64,000 bases of DNA from Brachyspira sp949287565 (GTDB lineage Bacteria; Spirochaetota; Brachyspiria; Brachyspirales; Brachyspiraceae). The stretch lies in assembly GCF_036997615.1 (NCBI RefSeq), contig NZ_JAWLQA010000007.1. One strand, written 5' to 3'. A program made the translations under genes and the position numbers. The first letter of the stretch is position 1. Every line of letters starts with the position of its first letter. Positions 16,988 to 25,947 of this stretch are shown here, piece by piece. Under the pieces are notes generated by a model. The model had not been told where the DNA came from, made no database searches, and saw nothing but the letters and a program-made list of their open reading frames with translations.

Positions 16988-18406
16988 TTATCTGCTTCTA
17001 AGTTTAGGGTGAAGTATTTTATCCAAAGCGAAACCTAAAAATGCAAATGACATACCCAAAATAGCAATCAAAATTCCCGGAGGTATTATCCACCACCAAA
17101 GACCAGAAAGCACAGCAGAACCTTTCATAGCATCATGCAAAATCTGCCCCCAAGTAACTATAGAAGCATCTCCAAGCCCAAGCAATGATAAAGAAGATTC
17201 ATAAACTATAGCACCTGGAACTGCCAAAGCCATGGAGGCAAATGAAAAAGGTAAAAGCAATGGTGCTAAATGATTGAATATTATTCTGAAATGTCCTGCC
17301 CCTATGGTACGAGCTGCCTCAATATAAGTTTCCTCTTTAAGCTGCATAGCCATCGAACGAACGGTAAGAACAGAACCAGTCCAAGAGAAAAATATCATCA
17401 TTGTAATCATAGTCCATATAGTAGGTTTAAATATCGCACTTATAACTATCATCACAGGAAGTACAGGTATTCCTATAAATATTTGATAAATAAACTGCAT
17501 AGCATTATCCACAAATCCTCCAAAATATGCTGATATAATACCATACATTACACCTATTATAACAGATACGAAACTTGTAGCTATTCCTATAAATAATGCC
17601 CATTTAAGTCCGGATAATAATCCTGAAAATATATCTCTTTTCATATTATCAGTACCCATTATACCTGACATAGAACCTACCAATACCATATAAGGATCTT
17701 CAAAGCTGGCATTATCTCCTGAAAATTTACCGCTCACTTCAAATTTATAAACACCTTTTAATGCTTGAAAATTTTTAGCCATATCATCTTTTTTGGTATT
17801 AAAAAGTATTTTCATAGGATTAGTTGTGAGAGTATCAATCTGTCTTGCTAATATTCTAGGAACAGACTCTCTATAAAACCTAAATATTCTATTTTTTGAA
17901 TCATTGAATGATGATATTCTTAAATCTCCGTTTATATTATGTAAACTATCAGAAAGTGTAATTACTGCCCCGTCTGGTCTTGTTACATTCCATATCAATC
18001 CTGTAGAACCATTAACATTAGCATGAAAAATTAAATCCACTGGAGCTTTATCAAATTTATAATCATATTCAAATACAGCCTTATAATTTAATTCACCATT
18101 AATATAATTAGTTTCAACACTTATAGGATTTATATCTGTTGTGATAGCTGATTTTTCTTTCTGAAAAAAATTAAGCCATTCAGGAGCAGCCGAAGCGGGA
18201 TTATCCTGCCAGTAAGTTATATCTCTCCATCTTTTTGGTGCTTCTTTATAAGTCAAAAGCAAAGGCTCTAATAATGATACCATAATAGCCAAAACAAGTA
18301 TGAATAATCCTACAACACCTGTTTTATCTTTTTTAAACTCATCAAAAAATTCTATCAAAGGAGCAAGTTTTTTCTTAATATTGATTTTATTAACAGATTT
18401 ATCCAT
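16988..18406 (-). CDS. Peptide ABC transporter permease, OppC/DppC type, with large insertion
   Basis: 472 residues, inner membrane. After the first helix (VVGLFILVLAIMVSLLEPLLL) there is a segment of about 160 residues outside the membrane, where ordinary OppC proteins have about 40-60. The family motif MGTDNMKRDIFSGLL and five more helices follow, with the ATPase-contacting EAA loop EAARTIGAGHFRIIFNHLAPLL. Some Dpp/Opp permeases of other bacteria carry a similar insertion. It overlaps oppB by one base (TAATG). No binding protein or ATPase gene lies in the window, so partners are elsewhere. Exact substrate unknown; no gene symbol given. Confidence 0.88.
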   Translation of the reverse strand: MDKSVNKINIKKKLAPLIEFFDEFKKDKTGVVGLFILVLAIMVSLLEPLLLTYKEAPKRWRDITYWQDNPASAAPEWLNFFQKEKSAITTDINPISVETNYINGELNYKAVFEYDYKFDKAPVDLIFHANVNGSTGLIWNVTRPDGAVITLSDSLHNINGDLRISSFNDSKNRIFRFYRESVPRILARQIDTLTTNPMKILFNTKKDDMAKNFQALKGVYKFEVSGKFSGDNASFEDPYMVLVGSMSGIMGTDNMKRDIFSGLLSGLKWALFIGIATSFVSVIIGVMYGIISAYFGGFVDNAMQFIYQIFIGIPVLPVMIVISAIFKPTIWTMITMMIFFSWTGSVLTVRSMAMQLKEETYIEAARTIGAGHFRIIFNHLAPLLLPFSFASMALAVPGAIVYESSLSLLGLGDASIVTWGQILHDAMKGSAVLSGLWWWIIPPGILIAILGMSFAFLGFALDKILHPKLRSR

Positions 18407-19446
18407 TACATCTTGCCTCCAACTTTTATTCTAGGATCTAAGAATCCGTAAGATATATCGAGAATCACCAATCCTAATTGATAAAGTGCAGTGGTTATAG
18501 CCAAATTTCCCATCAATACTGGTATATCATTTTGCTGCACTGATATCCAATAAAGATTACCTAAACCGGGCCAAGAGAATATACCCTCAAATATTATAGA
18601 ACCTGCAATAGAACCAAGAAGCCCTAATAAAGTTATAGTAACTATTGGAGGAGCTGAACTTCTTAAAGTATGTCCAAGTAAAACTGACTTCTCTGATATT
18701 CCTCTTGCAGTTGCCGCCATAATATAATCTTCCTGCAATGTTGACAGTACTATATTTCTTACAACAAATGAAAGTCCCCAAAAGCCTATTAATGTTAATG
18801 TAAGCAAAGGCAAAGACATATGCCATAACATATCCAAATAATACATTATGCCTGTAGGTGTTGGTATTGAATGCACGCCTCCAGATGGAAATAATTTAAA
18901 CTTATAAACAAAAATCATTATAAGTATCATTGAAAGCCACCAAGTAGGCATACCGTAAACTATCATAGTTATAATGCTTGTACTTCTATCAAATAATCCG
19001 CCTGCTTTTCTTGCCTTTATAAGTCCTATTATTAAACCTATCATCATTTGTATAACTGATGCGGTTGTGAAAAGTATTATAGAACGAGGAAGTGCCTCTC
19101 CTATTATTTTTATCACATCTCTATTGCCATTTGAATCCATCATAATAGAAGATTTTCCGAATTGAAAAGTTATTGTATTGATACCTCTTATAAATATTCT
19201 CTCACCTATGCTTCTATTAAGCCAATATATATCATAATAATATGCCCTTCTCTCTTTTATAAAATTCTCAACATCTTCAGTACGCATATTACTAAGTCCT
19301 CTCACTTCAGCATTTATATTTTCTTCAATTTGAGCCTTGAGAGTTTTTTCACTAACGGTATTAAATATAGCAGAAGACATAAACATCAGTATTATAAACA
19401 TGATTATGCCTTTCAAAATTCTTTTAATAACAAAATAAGTAAACAT
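18406..19446 (-). CDS. Peptide ABC transporter permease, OppB/DppB type
   Basis: 346 residues with six membrane helices. N-terminal YFVIKRILKGIIMFIILMFMSS is the usual first helix; the EAA loop reads YIMAATARGISEKSVLLGHTLRSS and the C-terminus LYQLGLVILDISYGFLDPRIKVG is typical (family ends ...LDPRI+). It pairs with the OppC-type gene to make the membrane channel. No SD-rich spacer; ATG after GGATTAT. Upstream is the repeat-like intergenic region at 19544-19892. Confidence 0.92.
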   Translation of the reverse strand: MFTYFVIKRILKGIIMFIILMFMSSAIFNTVSEKTLKAQIEENINAEVRGLSNMRTEDVENFIKERRAYYYDIYWLNRSIGERIFIRGINTITFQFGKSSIMMDSNGNRDVIKIIGEALPRSIILFTTASVIQMMIGLIIGLIKARKAGGLFDRSTSIITMIVYGMPTWWLSMILIMIFVYKFKLFPSGGVHSIPTPTGIMYYLDMLWHMSLPLLTLTLIGFWGLSFVVRNIVLSTLQEDYIMAATARGISEKSVLLGHTLRSSAPPIVTITLLGLLGSIAGSIIFEGIFSWPGLGNLYWISVQQNDIPVLMGNLAITTALYQLGLVILDISYGFLDPRIKVGGKM

Positions 19447-19543
19447 AATATAATCCTTTTAAGCATTATACTAAAAATAATAAAAATTGTAAAGTATTAT
19501 TATGTTAATTTAATTATGTTAATTATTTCAAATTTAAAATCAT

Positions 19544-19892
19544 ACGCACGGTAAGTTCATTAAAAATATTAATTAAATTGCATTTCAAAAAACGTATCAA
19601 TAAAAAACAATATAAATCGTGCGTTAAATAATTTTTTAAACCTAAGAAAAACTCGGGTGGGGTCTAGAATTTCTTATTATATAATAAATATAAATAAAAC
19701 TATAATTGCAAAATTAATCTATAAAAAATAAAGGGCGGGGTATGTAATTAAGTTTTAAAACTTTATTTCAATCCCCACCCTATTTTCTTATTAACTTATA
19801 TTGAATTTTTAATTATTATTTTTTTATTGCGTACTTAGGAAATATAATACCCACCCTAGATTTTTTTTAAATTTAGAGCCTACTTACCGCCC
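19544..19892. repeat. Putative non-autonomous element with inverted GC patches
   Basis: The 468-bp gap 19447-19914 has no gene but contains GC-rich islands in otherwise AT-rich DNA. CGGTAAGT at 19549-19556 and ACTTACCG at 19882-19889 are perfect inverted copies. Inside, GGGTGGGG (19655-19662) and GGGCGGGG (19733-19740) on the left face CCCCACCC (19773-19780) and CCCACCC (19850-19856) on the right, nearly symmetric around a perfect palindrome AAGTTTTAAAACTT (19750-19763). ACGCACG (19544) is also inverted at 19618-19624 (CGTGCGT). This nested layout resembles a miniature transposable element or a folded RNA. No transposase. Confidence 0.4.
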
Positions 19893-19914
19893 TAAAATAT
19901 CTAATATTTTAATA

Positions 19915-20406
19915 TCAGCAATACTCAGTCTTTTCATTAAATGAGGCTGCTTCACCTTTTTCAACATGCTCATCCATAAGAATATTAACTATTTCATCAG
20001 CACGATTATTTTCTTTATTAGTGGAATGCCCTTTTACTTTGATGAACTCTATATTATGTTTTTTAGAAAGTTCTATTAATTTTAACCAATATTCTTTATT
20101 TTCAACAGGCTTTTTATCGCTTTTTATCCAATTATTTTTCTGCCAAGAATATATCCATTTAGTCATGCCATTAACTAAATATGCACTGTCGCTATGAAGC
20201 TTAATATTATGTGAATGCTTTAATCTCTCAAGTGCCTTAATAGCCGCTTTCATTTCCATTCTATTATTTGTGGTATTATCCTCGCTTTCTCCAATCTCAA
20301 GACGAAGATTATGCTTTTCACTTATAAGTATAGCTGCCCATGCACCAAGCCCAGGATTTCCTCTGCATCCGCCGTCTGTGTATATAATGATATTATCTTT
20401 TGTCAT
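19915..20406 (-). CDS. rnhA: Ribonuclease HI
   Basis: Cuts the RNA strand of RNA:DNA hybrids. 163 residues with the four acidic active-site positions in context: IIYTDGGCRGNPG (Asp), NNRMEMKAAI (Glu), LHSDSAYLVNGM (Asp) and NNRADEIVN (Asp), plus the catalytic-loop His in VKGHSTNKENNRAD. Length is normal for bacterial RNase HI. It follows the DHH-family gene with a 36-bp gap in the same direction. Confidence 0.95.
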   Translation of the reverse strand: MTKDNIIIYTDGGCRGNPGLGAWAAILISEKHNLRLEIGESEDNTTNNRMEMKAAIKALERLKHSHNIKLHSDSAYLVNGMTKWIYSWQKNNWIKSDKKPVENKEYWLKLIELSKKHNIEFIKVKGHSTNKENNRADEIVNILMDEHVEKGEAASFNEKTEYC

Positions 20407-20442
20407 GAATTTTTTCTTATTTATATTTGATATTGTAACGAG

Positions 20443-21438
20443 TTATGAAGCTAATAAATTAATTAATTTATCATTTATTTCTTTTACCAAATTTTCTTTA
20501 GTATAGTCTTTTTTTGATACTGTAAAACCTGATGCCTTAGGATGTCCGCCGCCTCCGAAACTTTCAGCAACTTCTCTAATATTTTTAGAACATCTGCTTC
20601 TAATACTAACTCTAAAGTTATCTTCTCCTTCATGTACTATAAAACCAATTAATACATCGTCCATTTGAATAATAGTATCTGAAGCACTAACAGCAAGCTC
20701 TTTCATATTAGTTCCGCAAATAGTATCTCCCAAGCATATATATCCTATTTTGTTTTTATCATCTATCACCATACTTCTGTATATTTCCATTAAAGCAGCA
20801 ACATCATTTTTAGTATATCTCTTTCTAACAACATTTCCAAGATTTTCCTGTATGATTCCTACTTTCATTAATTGAGAACCATAAAGTAAAGTTCTCTCTG
20901 TTGTATTGCTGAATATAAAACTTCCTGTATCAGTACAAATACCGCAGTAAAGAAGTGTTGCTATATCATGATCAAACTTTTCTAAATAATCTTGAAATAT
21001 ATCAACTATTATCTCACAAGTAGCACCTGCAGTAGTATCATCATAAAACATAGTAACACCATTAATATTTCTAACTTTATGATGATCTATGAATATTACT
21101 TCATTGTACTCATTTAATATTTCAGAAATCCATCCTATTCTGTCTATATCACCTGAGTCTAAAACAACTAAAACATCTTTTTTAGGCAAAGTGTTTTCAT
21201 TAACTTCAAAAATCACTTTATCAACAAAAAGAACATTCTGCAAATCTCTCTGCTTCTTATCTGTATTTACAACAAAAGCATTTTTACCAAATATATTTTT
21301 AATGATTAAAGATAAAGCAAGCCCTGAACATATACAATCGCAATCCGGATTTCTATGCCCTGTAATAGTAACATTATCAGCCTTTGAAAGTCTATCTATT
21401 ATTTCTTTTTTTGATACATTTAATTTATTATTTTCCAT
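20443..21438 (-). CDS. DHH/DHHA1 phosphoesterase, NrnA-like (oligoribonuclease/pAp phosphatase)
   Basis: 331 residues. DHH motifs: GHRNPDCDCICSG, VVLDSGDIDRIG and FIDHHK bind two metal ions; the DHHA1 C-terminal domain has the glycine-rich GGGGHPKASGF. This is the layout of NrnA, which degrades nanoRNAs and pAp. RbfA directly upstream and NrnA is a common gene pair in bacteria (rbfA-nrnA), supporting the call. Cytoplasmic. Confidence 0.9.
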   Translation of the reverse strand: MENNKLNVSKKEIIDRLSKADNVTITGHRNPDCDCICSGLALSLIIKNIFGKNAFVVNTDKKQRDLQNVLFVDKVIFEVNENTLPKKDVLVVLDSGDIDRIGWISEILNEYNEVIFIDHHKVRNINGVTMFYDDTTAGATCEIIVDIFQDYLEKFDHDIATLLYCGICTDTGSFIFSNTTERTLLYGSQLMKVGIIQENLGNVVRKRYTKNDVAALMEIYRSMVIDDKNKIGYICLGDTICGTNMKELAVSASDTIIQMDDVLIGFIVHEGEDNFRVSIRSRCSKNIREVAESFGGGGHPKASGFTVSKKDYTKENLVKEINDKLINLLAS

Positions 21439-21477
21439 AGATTGTTTATCTTTAATTTATTTATTGTTATTATAAAA

Positions 21478-21846
21478 TTAATTTTCTTCAGGAATTTCTT
21501 CCGGTATATCTAAATTTTTTATATCAGTTAAAACTTTATTAGTTTCTATTAGATTTTTATCATAATGAAATGTTAAATTAGGAACATACCTAATAGTAAG
21601 CTGTTTTTTTAGATAAGAAAATATAACACCCTTAGCACTATTAAGTCCGTTAAGAACTTCATTTTGCTTATCTTCATGCAGGCATACAAAATATACTTTA
21701 GCATTCTTTAAATCTTTGGCAGTATCTACTTTAGTGATAGTTACAAGATTATTTTTTATTCTAGGATCTTCTATCTCTCTCATAATAATCATAGAGAGAG
21801 TCTGCTTTATATTTTCATTAACTCTAAGTATTCTATGTGAGGACAT
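21478..21846 (-). CDS. rbfA: Ribosome-binding factor A
   Basis: Helps mature the 16S rRNA 5' end in the small ribosomal subunit. 122 residues: RVNENIKQTLSMIIMREIEDPRI is the family N-terminus, VTITKVDTAKDLKNAKVYF the KH-like core, and LRYVPNLTFHYD-type segment (here IRYVPNLTFHYDKNL) the C-terminal signature. It lies 20 bp downstream of cheW and 39 bp upstream of the NrnA-like gene. Confidence 0.93.
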   Translation of the reverse strand: MSSHRILRVNENIKQTLSMIIMREIEDPRIKNNLVTITKVDTAKDLKNAKVYFVCLHEDKQNEVLNGLNSAKGVIFSYLKKQLTIRYVPNLTFHYDKNLIETNKVLTDIKNLDIPEEIPEEN

Positions 21847-21866
21847 AACAATATTTACTTATTATC

Positions 21867-22346
21867 TTATTTTACTATAGAATTATTAACAGCATTAGTT
21901 AAATCATCAAGCTCATCTTTAATGAATACTTTATCTATATCAACTAAAATAATCATTTGTTCATTAGCTTTAACTAATCCCATTATATATCTGCTGTCTA
22001 TTCCAACATGCATATCTATATCTTCTTGAATATTTTCGCTATTGATAGTGAGAACGTCTGATACAGAGTCAACAACCAAACCATATTTTTTATCACCTAT
22101 TGCTACAACTACAATTACACAGTTTTCAGGATTCATAGGTTCATCAAAATGGAATCTTGCTCTTAAATCTATAACAAGAATTATAGTACCTCTCAAATTA
22201 ATAATACCTTTCAAATAATCCGGACAATTCGGAATTGGAGAAGGCTGCATAAAGTTTAATATTTCCTGAACTTTTAATATATCTATTCCGTATAATTCGT
22301 TATTTATTTTAAATACAAGTATTTGATTTGATATGGCACTGCTCAT
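21867..22346 (-). CDS. cheW: Chemotaxis coupling protein CheW
   Basis: Links methyl-accepting receptors to the CheA kinase. 159 residues of a single CheW domain: LVFKINNELYGIDILKVQEIL, PNCPDYLKGIINLRGTIILVIDLR (the diagnostic GxINLRG loop) and VVVAIGDKKYGLVVDSVSDVL. Normal length. First gene of the cheW-rbfA-nrnA-rnhA run; its promoter is at 22373-22400. Confidence 0.94.
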   Translation of the reverse strand: MSSAISNQILVFKINNELYGIDILKVQEILNFMQPSPIPNCPDYLKGIINLRGTIILVIDLRARFHFDEPMNPENCVIVVVAIGDKKYGLVVDSVSDVLTINSENIQEDIDMHVGIDSRYIMGLVKANEQMIILVDIDKVFIKDELDDLTNAVNNSIVK

Positions 22347-22372
22347 GTTATCTCCTTTAAATCATATTAAGA

Positions 22373-22400
22373 ATTATAATATATAATGTACATAAGTCAA
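22373..22400 (-). promoter_or_regulatory. Sigma-70-type promoter of cheW
   Basis: On the minus strand TTGACT (complement 22395-22400) and TATAAT (complement 22373-22378) are separated by 16 bp. It is 27 bp upstream of the cheW start, which has AAGGAG. Confidence 0.7.
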
Positions 22401-22652
22401 GTAATTTTATTATTGTTTTTATTCATTTTATATTATATTTAATAAAAATACAATCATATTTAAAATTAATATTTAAACTCACAGTATAATAAGTAATATA
22501 CCCCTCAGTACGGAAATAATTATTAATTCCATCTTTAACATATAAGCAATTATTTTATAGTAATAGTAAATTATAATATTCCTCTTAAATATTCAAAGCC
22601 ATTTTGTATTTAATATTAAGTTTATACAGCTTATAATAATAAACTAAAAGCA

Positions 22653-22757
22653 CTATTTTATTTTTAAAGTAAATAAATCATCCATCTTTTTAGCATCATA
22701 TATAGCATAAGTTATTTTATTATTTGACATCATTAAACCAAGTATGAATTTTAATAT
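22653..22757 (-). pseudogene. Possible C-terminal gene remnant
   Basis: An open frame of about 34 codons without a proper start reads ..FILGLMMSNNKITYAIYDA... and stops at 22653. The composition is protein-like rather than random, but there is no ribosome binding site and the frame is closed upstream. It sits in the 667-bp gap 22347-23013, which otherwise holds only the cheW promoter, a hairpin and the lexA promoter. A decayed gene end is a guess. Confidence 0.2.
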
Positions 22758-22800
22758 TTATTTTATTATAAATAAATTTATAATAAAACGAATTCATACT
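22741..22800. repeat. 60-bp imperfect hairpin
   Basis: Outer arms AGTATGAATT (22741-22750) and AATTCATACT (22791-22800) are perfect inverted copies. Inner arms TTTTATTATAAA (22761-22772) and TTTATAATAAAA (22777-22788) are also perfect. The left strand has an 8-nt longer bulge. No U-tract, so not an ordinary terminator. Confidence 0.5.
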
Positions 22801-22950
22801 ATTGCTCTAAATATAAACAGAAATTATTAAATAACAAAATTAAACATAGCTTCATTTTATACCACAAATAATTATTTTAAAGTTATTATATAATATTAAT
22901 TAAGAAAAAATAATTTTTTATTAATTAATATTATTTTTTTATATTAAATC

Positions 22951-22992
22951 TTGACATCATATTTTTGTATAGTATAATAACAAATACGGTAT
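22951..22992 (+). promoter_or_regulatory. lexA promoter with candidate operator
   Basis: TTGACA (22951-22956) and TATAAT (22973-22978) with a 16-bp spacer. Just downstream, ATACGGTAT (22984-22992) is a short palindrome over the expected transcription start and is a candidate LexA site, since lexA genes usually repress themselves. No second copy was found in the window to support it. Confidence 0.6.
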
Positions 22993-23013
22993 GTTAATAT
23001 AAAGAGGTATAAT

Positions 23014-23640
23014 ATGACTGAATTGACAGATAAACAAAGAGATATTTTTAATTTTCTGCAAAAATTCACTAATGAAAACGGCTATCCTCCTACTGTTAAA
23101 GAAATCATGGTTCATTTCAATTTCGCTTCTCCTACTGCAGTAACAACTCATTTGACAGCTTTGGAAAAAAAAGGATATGTAAAAAAAACAGGTAAAAGAG
23201 CAAGAGGCAGTGTGCCTATAGACACTTCAGGAAAAGGTAATCATAATATGATAAAAATACCTCTTCTAGCTAATGAAGTTAAGGCAGGTCTTTTAATGGA
23301 TGTTGCAGATGAAACTGTAGAAGAAACTTATTCGCTTCCTAAATCTATAGCACAGGATGAAAATAATTTCCTTATGAAAGTAATTGGTGATTCTATGATT
23401 AATGCTCATATAAAAGAAGGTGATATGGTTTTGGTTCATCCTTCAAATGAAGCTGATAATGGTGATATTGTAGTTGCTAAAATAGATGATAATGGAAATG
23501 AAGAAATAACTATTAAAAGATTTTTCAGAGAAAAAGACTGTATTAAATTAGTATCTGAAAATAATAATTATCCTCCTATAGAAAAAGAAAGCGTATCTAT
23601 AGTAGGTAAAGTAATAGGCTTAATAAGATTAAAAATATGA
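23014..23640 (+). CDS. lexA: LexA SOS repressor
   Basis: Represses DNA-damage genes and cleaves itself when RecA is activated. 208 residues. The winged helix covers residues 1-65 (LTDKQRDIFNFLQKF, recognition helix SPTAVTTHLTAL). The self-cleavage bond is Ala91-Gly92 (EVKAGLL); the catalytic dyad is Ser127 (VIGDSM) and Lys168 (EEITIKRF). Start supported by AGAGG upstream. Divergent from cheW and convergent with yajQ. Confidence 0.96.
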   Translation: MTELTDKQRDIFNFLQKFTNENGYPPTVKEIMVHFNFASPTAVTTHLTALEKKGYVKKTGKRARGSVPIDTSGKGNHNMIKIPLLANEVKAGLLMDVADETVEETYSLPKSIAQDENNFLMKVIGDSMINAHIKEGDMVLVHPSNEADNGDIVVAKIDDNGNEEITIKRFFREKDCIKLVSENNNYPPIEKESVSIVGKVIGLIRLKI

Positions 23641-23653
23641 TTGATATAATAAA

Positions 23654-23679
23654 AAAGGGGGCTTTTGAAAGCTCCCTTT
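23654..23679. terminator. Bidirectional terminator between lexA and yajQ
   Basis: Stem AAAGGGGGCTTT / AAAGCTCCCTTT, 12 bp with one mismatch and a 2-nt loop. The plus-strand side is followed by AATTTT; the minus-strand side by CTTTTTTATT. It serves both convergent genes. Confidence 0.85.
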
Positions 23680-23699
23680 AATTTTGCATTTTATAAATA

Positions 23700-24197
23700 T
23701 TATCTGTAATTTGTAAACTGTAAAGGTATAGGATAATCTTTTCCCTTAATCATAGTAATAACAGACTGCAAATCATCTTTTTTAGCTCCTGATACTCTGA
23801 TTTGTTCATCTTGTATGCTAGCCTGAACTTTCAATTTCATGTCTTTAATATCTTTAACTATTTGTTTAGCTAAATCTTTATCTATACCATGAACTATTTC
23901 ATTAATCTCTCTTATAGCATCTCCAGCAGCTTTTTCTTTTTTCTTTTCTCTTAAACACTTTTGATTTAAACCTCTTTTAATGAATTTCTGAAATAAAATA
24001 TCTCTCACCTGATTAAGAACAAAATCTGCAGGTGCCAATATAGTTATTGTTTTTTCACCTTTATTCAATTCAATTTGTATATTCTGTCCTTTGAAATCGA
24101 ATCTATTATCTATTTCTTTAACAGCAACATTAACACAGTCATCTATAACCTGCATATCAACCTCAGAAACTATATCAAAACTTGGATCTTTTGCCAT
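23700..24197 (-). CDS. YajQ family nucleotide-binding protein
   Basis: 165 residues, full length. Starts MAKDPSFDIVSEVDMQVIDDCVN and contains the family's repeated alpha/beta units (EIDNRFDFKGQNIQIEL, GLNQKCLREKKKEKA) with the end VITMIKGKDYPIPLQFTNYR. YajQ proteins bind nucleotides including cyclic di-GMP in some bacteria and have been linked to gene regulation. Single gene, cytoplasmic. Confidence 0.93.
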   Translation of the reverse strand: MAKDPSFDIVSEVDMQVIDDCVNVAVKEIDNRFDFKGQNIQIELNKGEKTITILAPADFVLNQVRDILFQKFIKRGLNQKCLREKKKEKAAGDAIREINEIVHGIDKDLAKQIVKDIKDMKLKVQASIQDEQIRVSGAKKDDLQSVITMIKGKDYPIPLQFTNYR

Positions 24198-24283
24198 AAT
24201 TTAATCTCCTTTAAAATATAATATTTATAACTCTAATAAAGAATTATATTAATTTAAATAATAATATTTATATAAAAGCAATA

Positions 24284-25780
24284 TTATTTTTCGGTATTTA
24301 ATAATTTTTTATAAAGTTTAGTATATTCCAAAACGGTTTTATGAAGAGAATAATCTTTACTCATAGCATTAAATATGAGCTTATCCCAAACATCTTTTTT
24401 ATTATAATATAAATCGAAAGCTAAGTCCATAGTATCAACGAAACTTTTTACAGAATATTCATTGAAAGTAAAACCTGTAGCCTTATTAGCACTTTTATTT
24501 CCGCTGTAATTGATAACTGTATCTTTAAGTCCGCCTACTGCATGAACTATAGGAATACTTCCATATTTCATACTATATATTTGATTGAGTCCGCAAGGCT
24601 CGAAACGGCTAGGCATTAAATACATATCGCTTCCTGCTGTTAATCTATGTGCTAATGATTCATCAAATGTGAATAATATTTTTATATTTTTAGCTCTGCC
24701 GGCTCTTTTAGTAAATTCATTTTCAAAATCTTTGAAATAATTATTCTTACTGAAAAGAAAAATAAAGTTAGCATCATAAGTAGAAATTTCAAAAAAAGCA
24801 GAATATATCAAATCAAGTCCCTTCTGCGGATCAAATCTTGATATCATAGTTACAAGAGGATAATTTTTATTTGCAAAGCCTAATTCTTTATATAAAGAAT
24901 TTCTTATAAGTTTTTTCTTTTCTACAGAATTAATATCATAATTATTTTTTATAAGTTTATCAGTTGCAGGATTCCAAGATTCATAATGAATTCCGTTAAG
25001 TACTCCGTATAATTTTTGAGATATTCCTTCAAGAAGACTATTCATTCCGCATCCGAATTCTTCTCCCTGTATCTCCTTAGCATAAGAAGGACTAACTGTT
25101 GTAACTATATCTGAAAGTATAATACCAGCTTTAATAAAACTTACATTTCCATAAAACTCTAATCTGCTATGAACAAAAAATTTCCAAGATACATTAAGAA
25201 TCGTATATATATCAGAAGAAAAATTGCCCTGATAAGCTAAATTATGAATGGTAAACATTACTTTTAATTTCTTCAAAGCATCTTCATCATTATAAACTTC
25301 TTTTATATAAAGAGCTATCAAAGCAGTTTGCCAATCATGAATATGAACTATATCCAATTTAAAATTTTCTTCTTCATACAAATATATTATTAATTTAATA
25401 ACAGCTTTTGAAAATAATATGAATCTGCTTGCATTATCAGGATAGTCAATACCATTTTCAGAATATAATCCATCTCTTTTAAAGAAATTATCCTGCTTTA
25501 TAAAATAAATATTTACATTATCATTTTCAGGATGCTTTATTCTAGCTGCCTCTACTTTTATTTTTTCTTTTCCATGTTCTATTTCAAATTCAGATATAAT
25601 ATCTTTTTTGCTTATTAATTTATAATTTTGTTTGTATAAAGGTATGACTAAAGATGCATTAATTTTAGAAGAACCCAATTTAATGGAAGATAATTCCAAA
25701 GGCAAACTTCCGGCAATATCTCCCAAACCTCCTGTTTTAGAAAATGGATATGCTTCGCTGGATACCATAAATATATTCAT
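24284..25780 (-). CDS. glgA: Glycogen (starch) synthase
   Basis: Adds glucose from ADP-glucose to the non-reducing end of glycogen (GT5). 498 residues. The donor-binding SKTGGLGDIAGSLP is at residues 14-27; HIHDWQTALIALYI and TIHNLAYQG are in the N-terminal Rossmann domain; YGVLNGIHYESWNPATD and MLSRFDPQKG-like MISRFDPQKGLD lie at the hinge; the C-terminal PSRFEPCGLNQIYSMKYGSIP is the E-x7-E motif. Single gene between yajQ and murE; no other glycogen gene adjacent. Confidence 0.95.
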   Translation of the reverse strand: MNIFMVSSEAYPFSKTGGLGDIAGSLPLELSSIKLGSSKINASLVIPLYKQNYKLISKKDIISEFEIEHGKEKIKVEAARIKHPENDNVNIYFIKQDNFFKRDGLYSENGIDYPDNASRFILFSKAVIKLIIYLYEEENFKLDIVHIHDWQTALIALYIKEVYNDEDALKKLKVMFTIHNLAYQGNFSSDIYTILNVSWKFFVHSRLEFYGNVSFIKAGIILSDIVTTVSPSYAKEIQGEEFGCGMNSLLEGISQKLYGVLNGIHYESWNPATDKLIKNNYDINSVEKKKLIRNSLYKELGFANKNYPLVTMISRFDPQKGLDLIYSAFFEISTYDANFIFLFSKNNYFKDFENEFTKRAGRAKNIKILFTFDESLAHRLTAGSDMYLMPSRFEPCGLNQIYSMKYGSIPIVHAVGGLKDTVINYSGNKSANKATGFTFNEYSVKSFVDTMDLAFDLYYNKKDVWDKLIFNAMSKDYSLHKTVLEYTKLYKKLLNTEK

Positions 25781-25947
25781 AAATTACTTCCATAAATATT
25801 TTTAGTATATTATAGTTATATATCTTTTAGGCTGAAAAATCAAGTAATTTATTTTTATAATATAAAGACAAAGTAATATATGATTTTTTTACCATAAATT
25901 TATAATATTGTTATTATTTAATAAATACAAAATATATAGGAAAAAAT

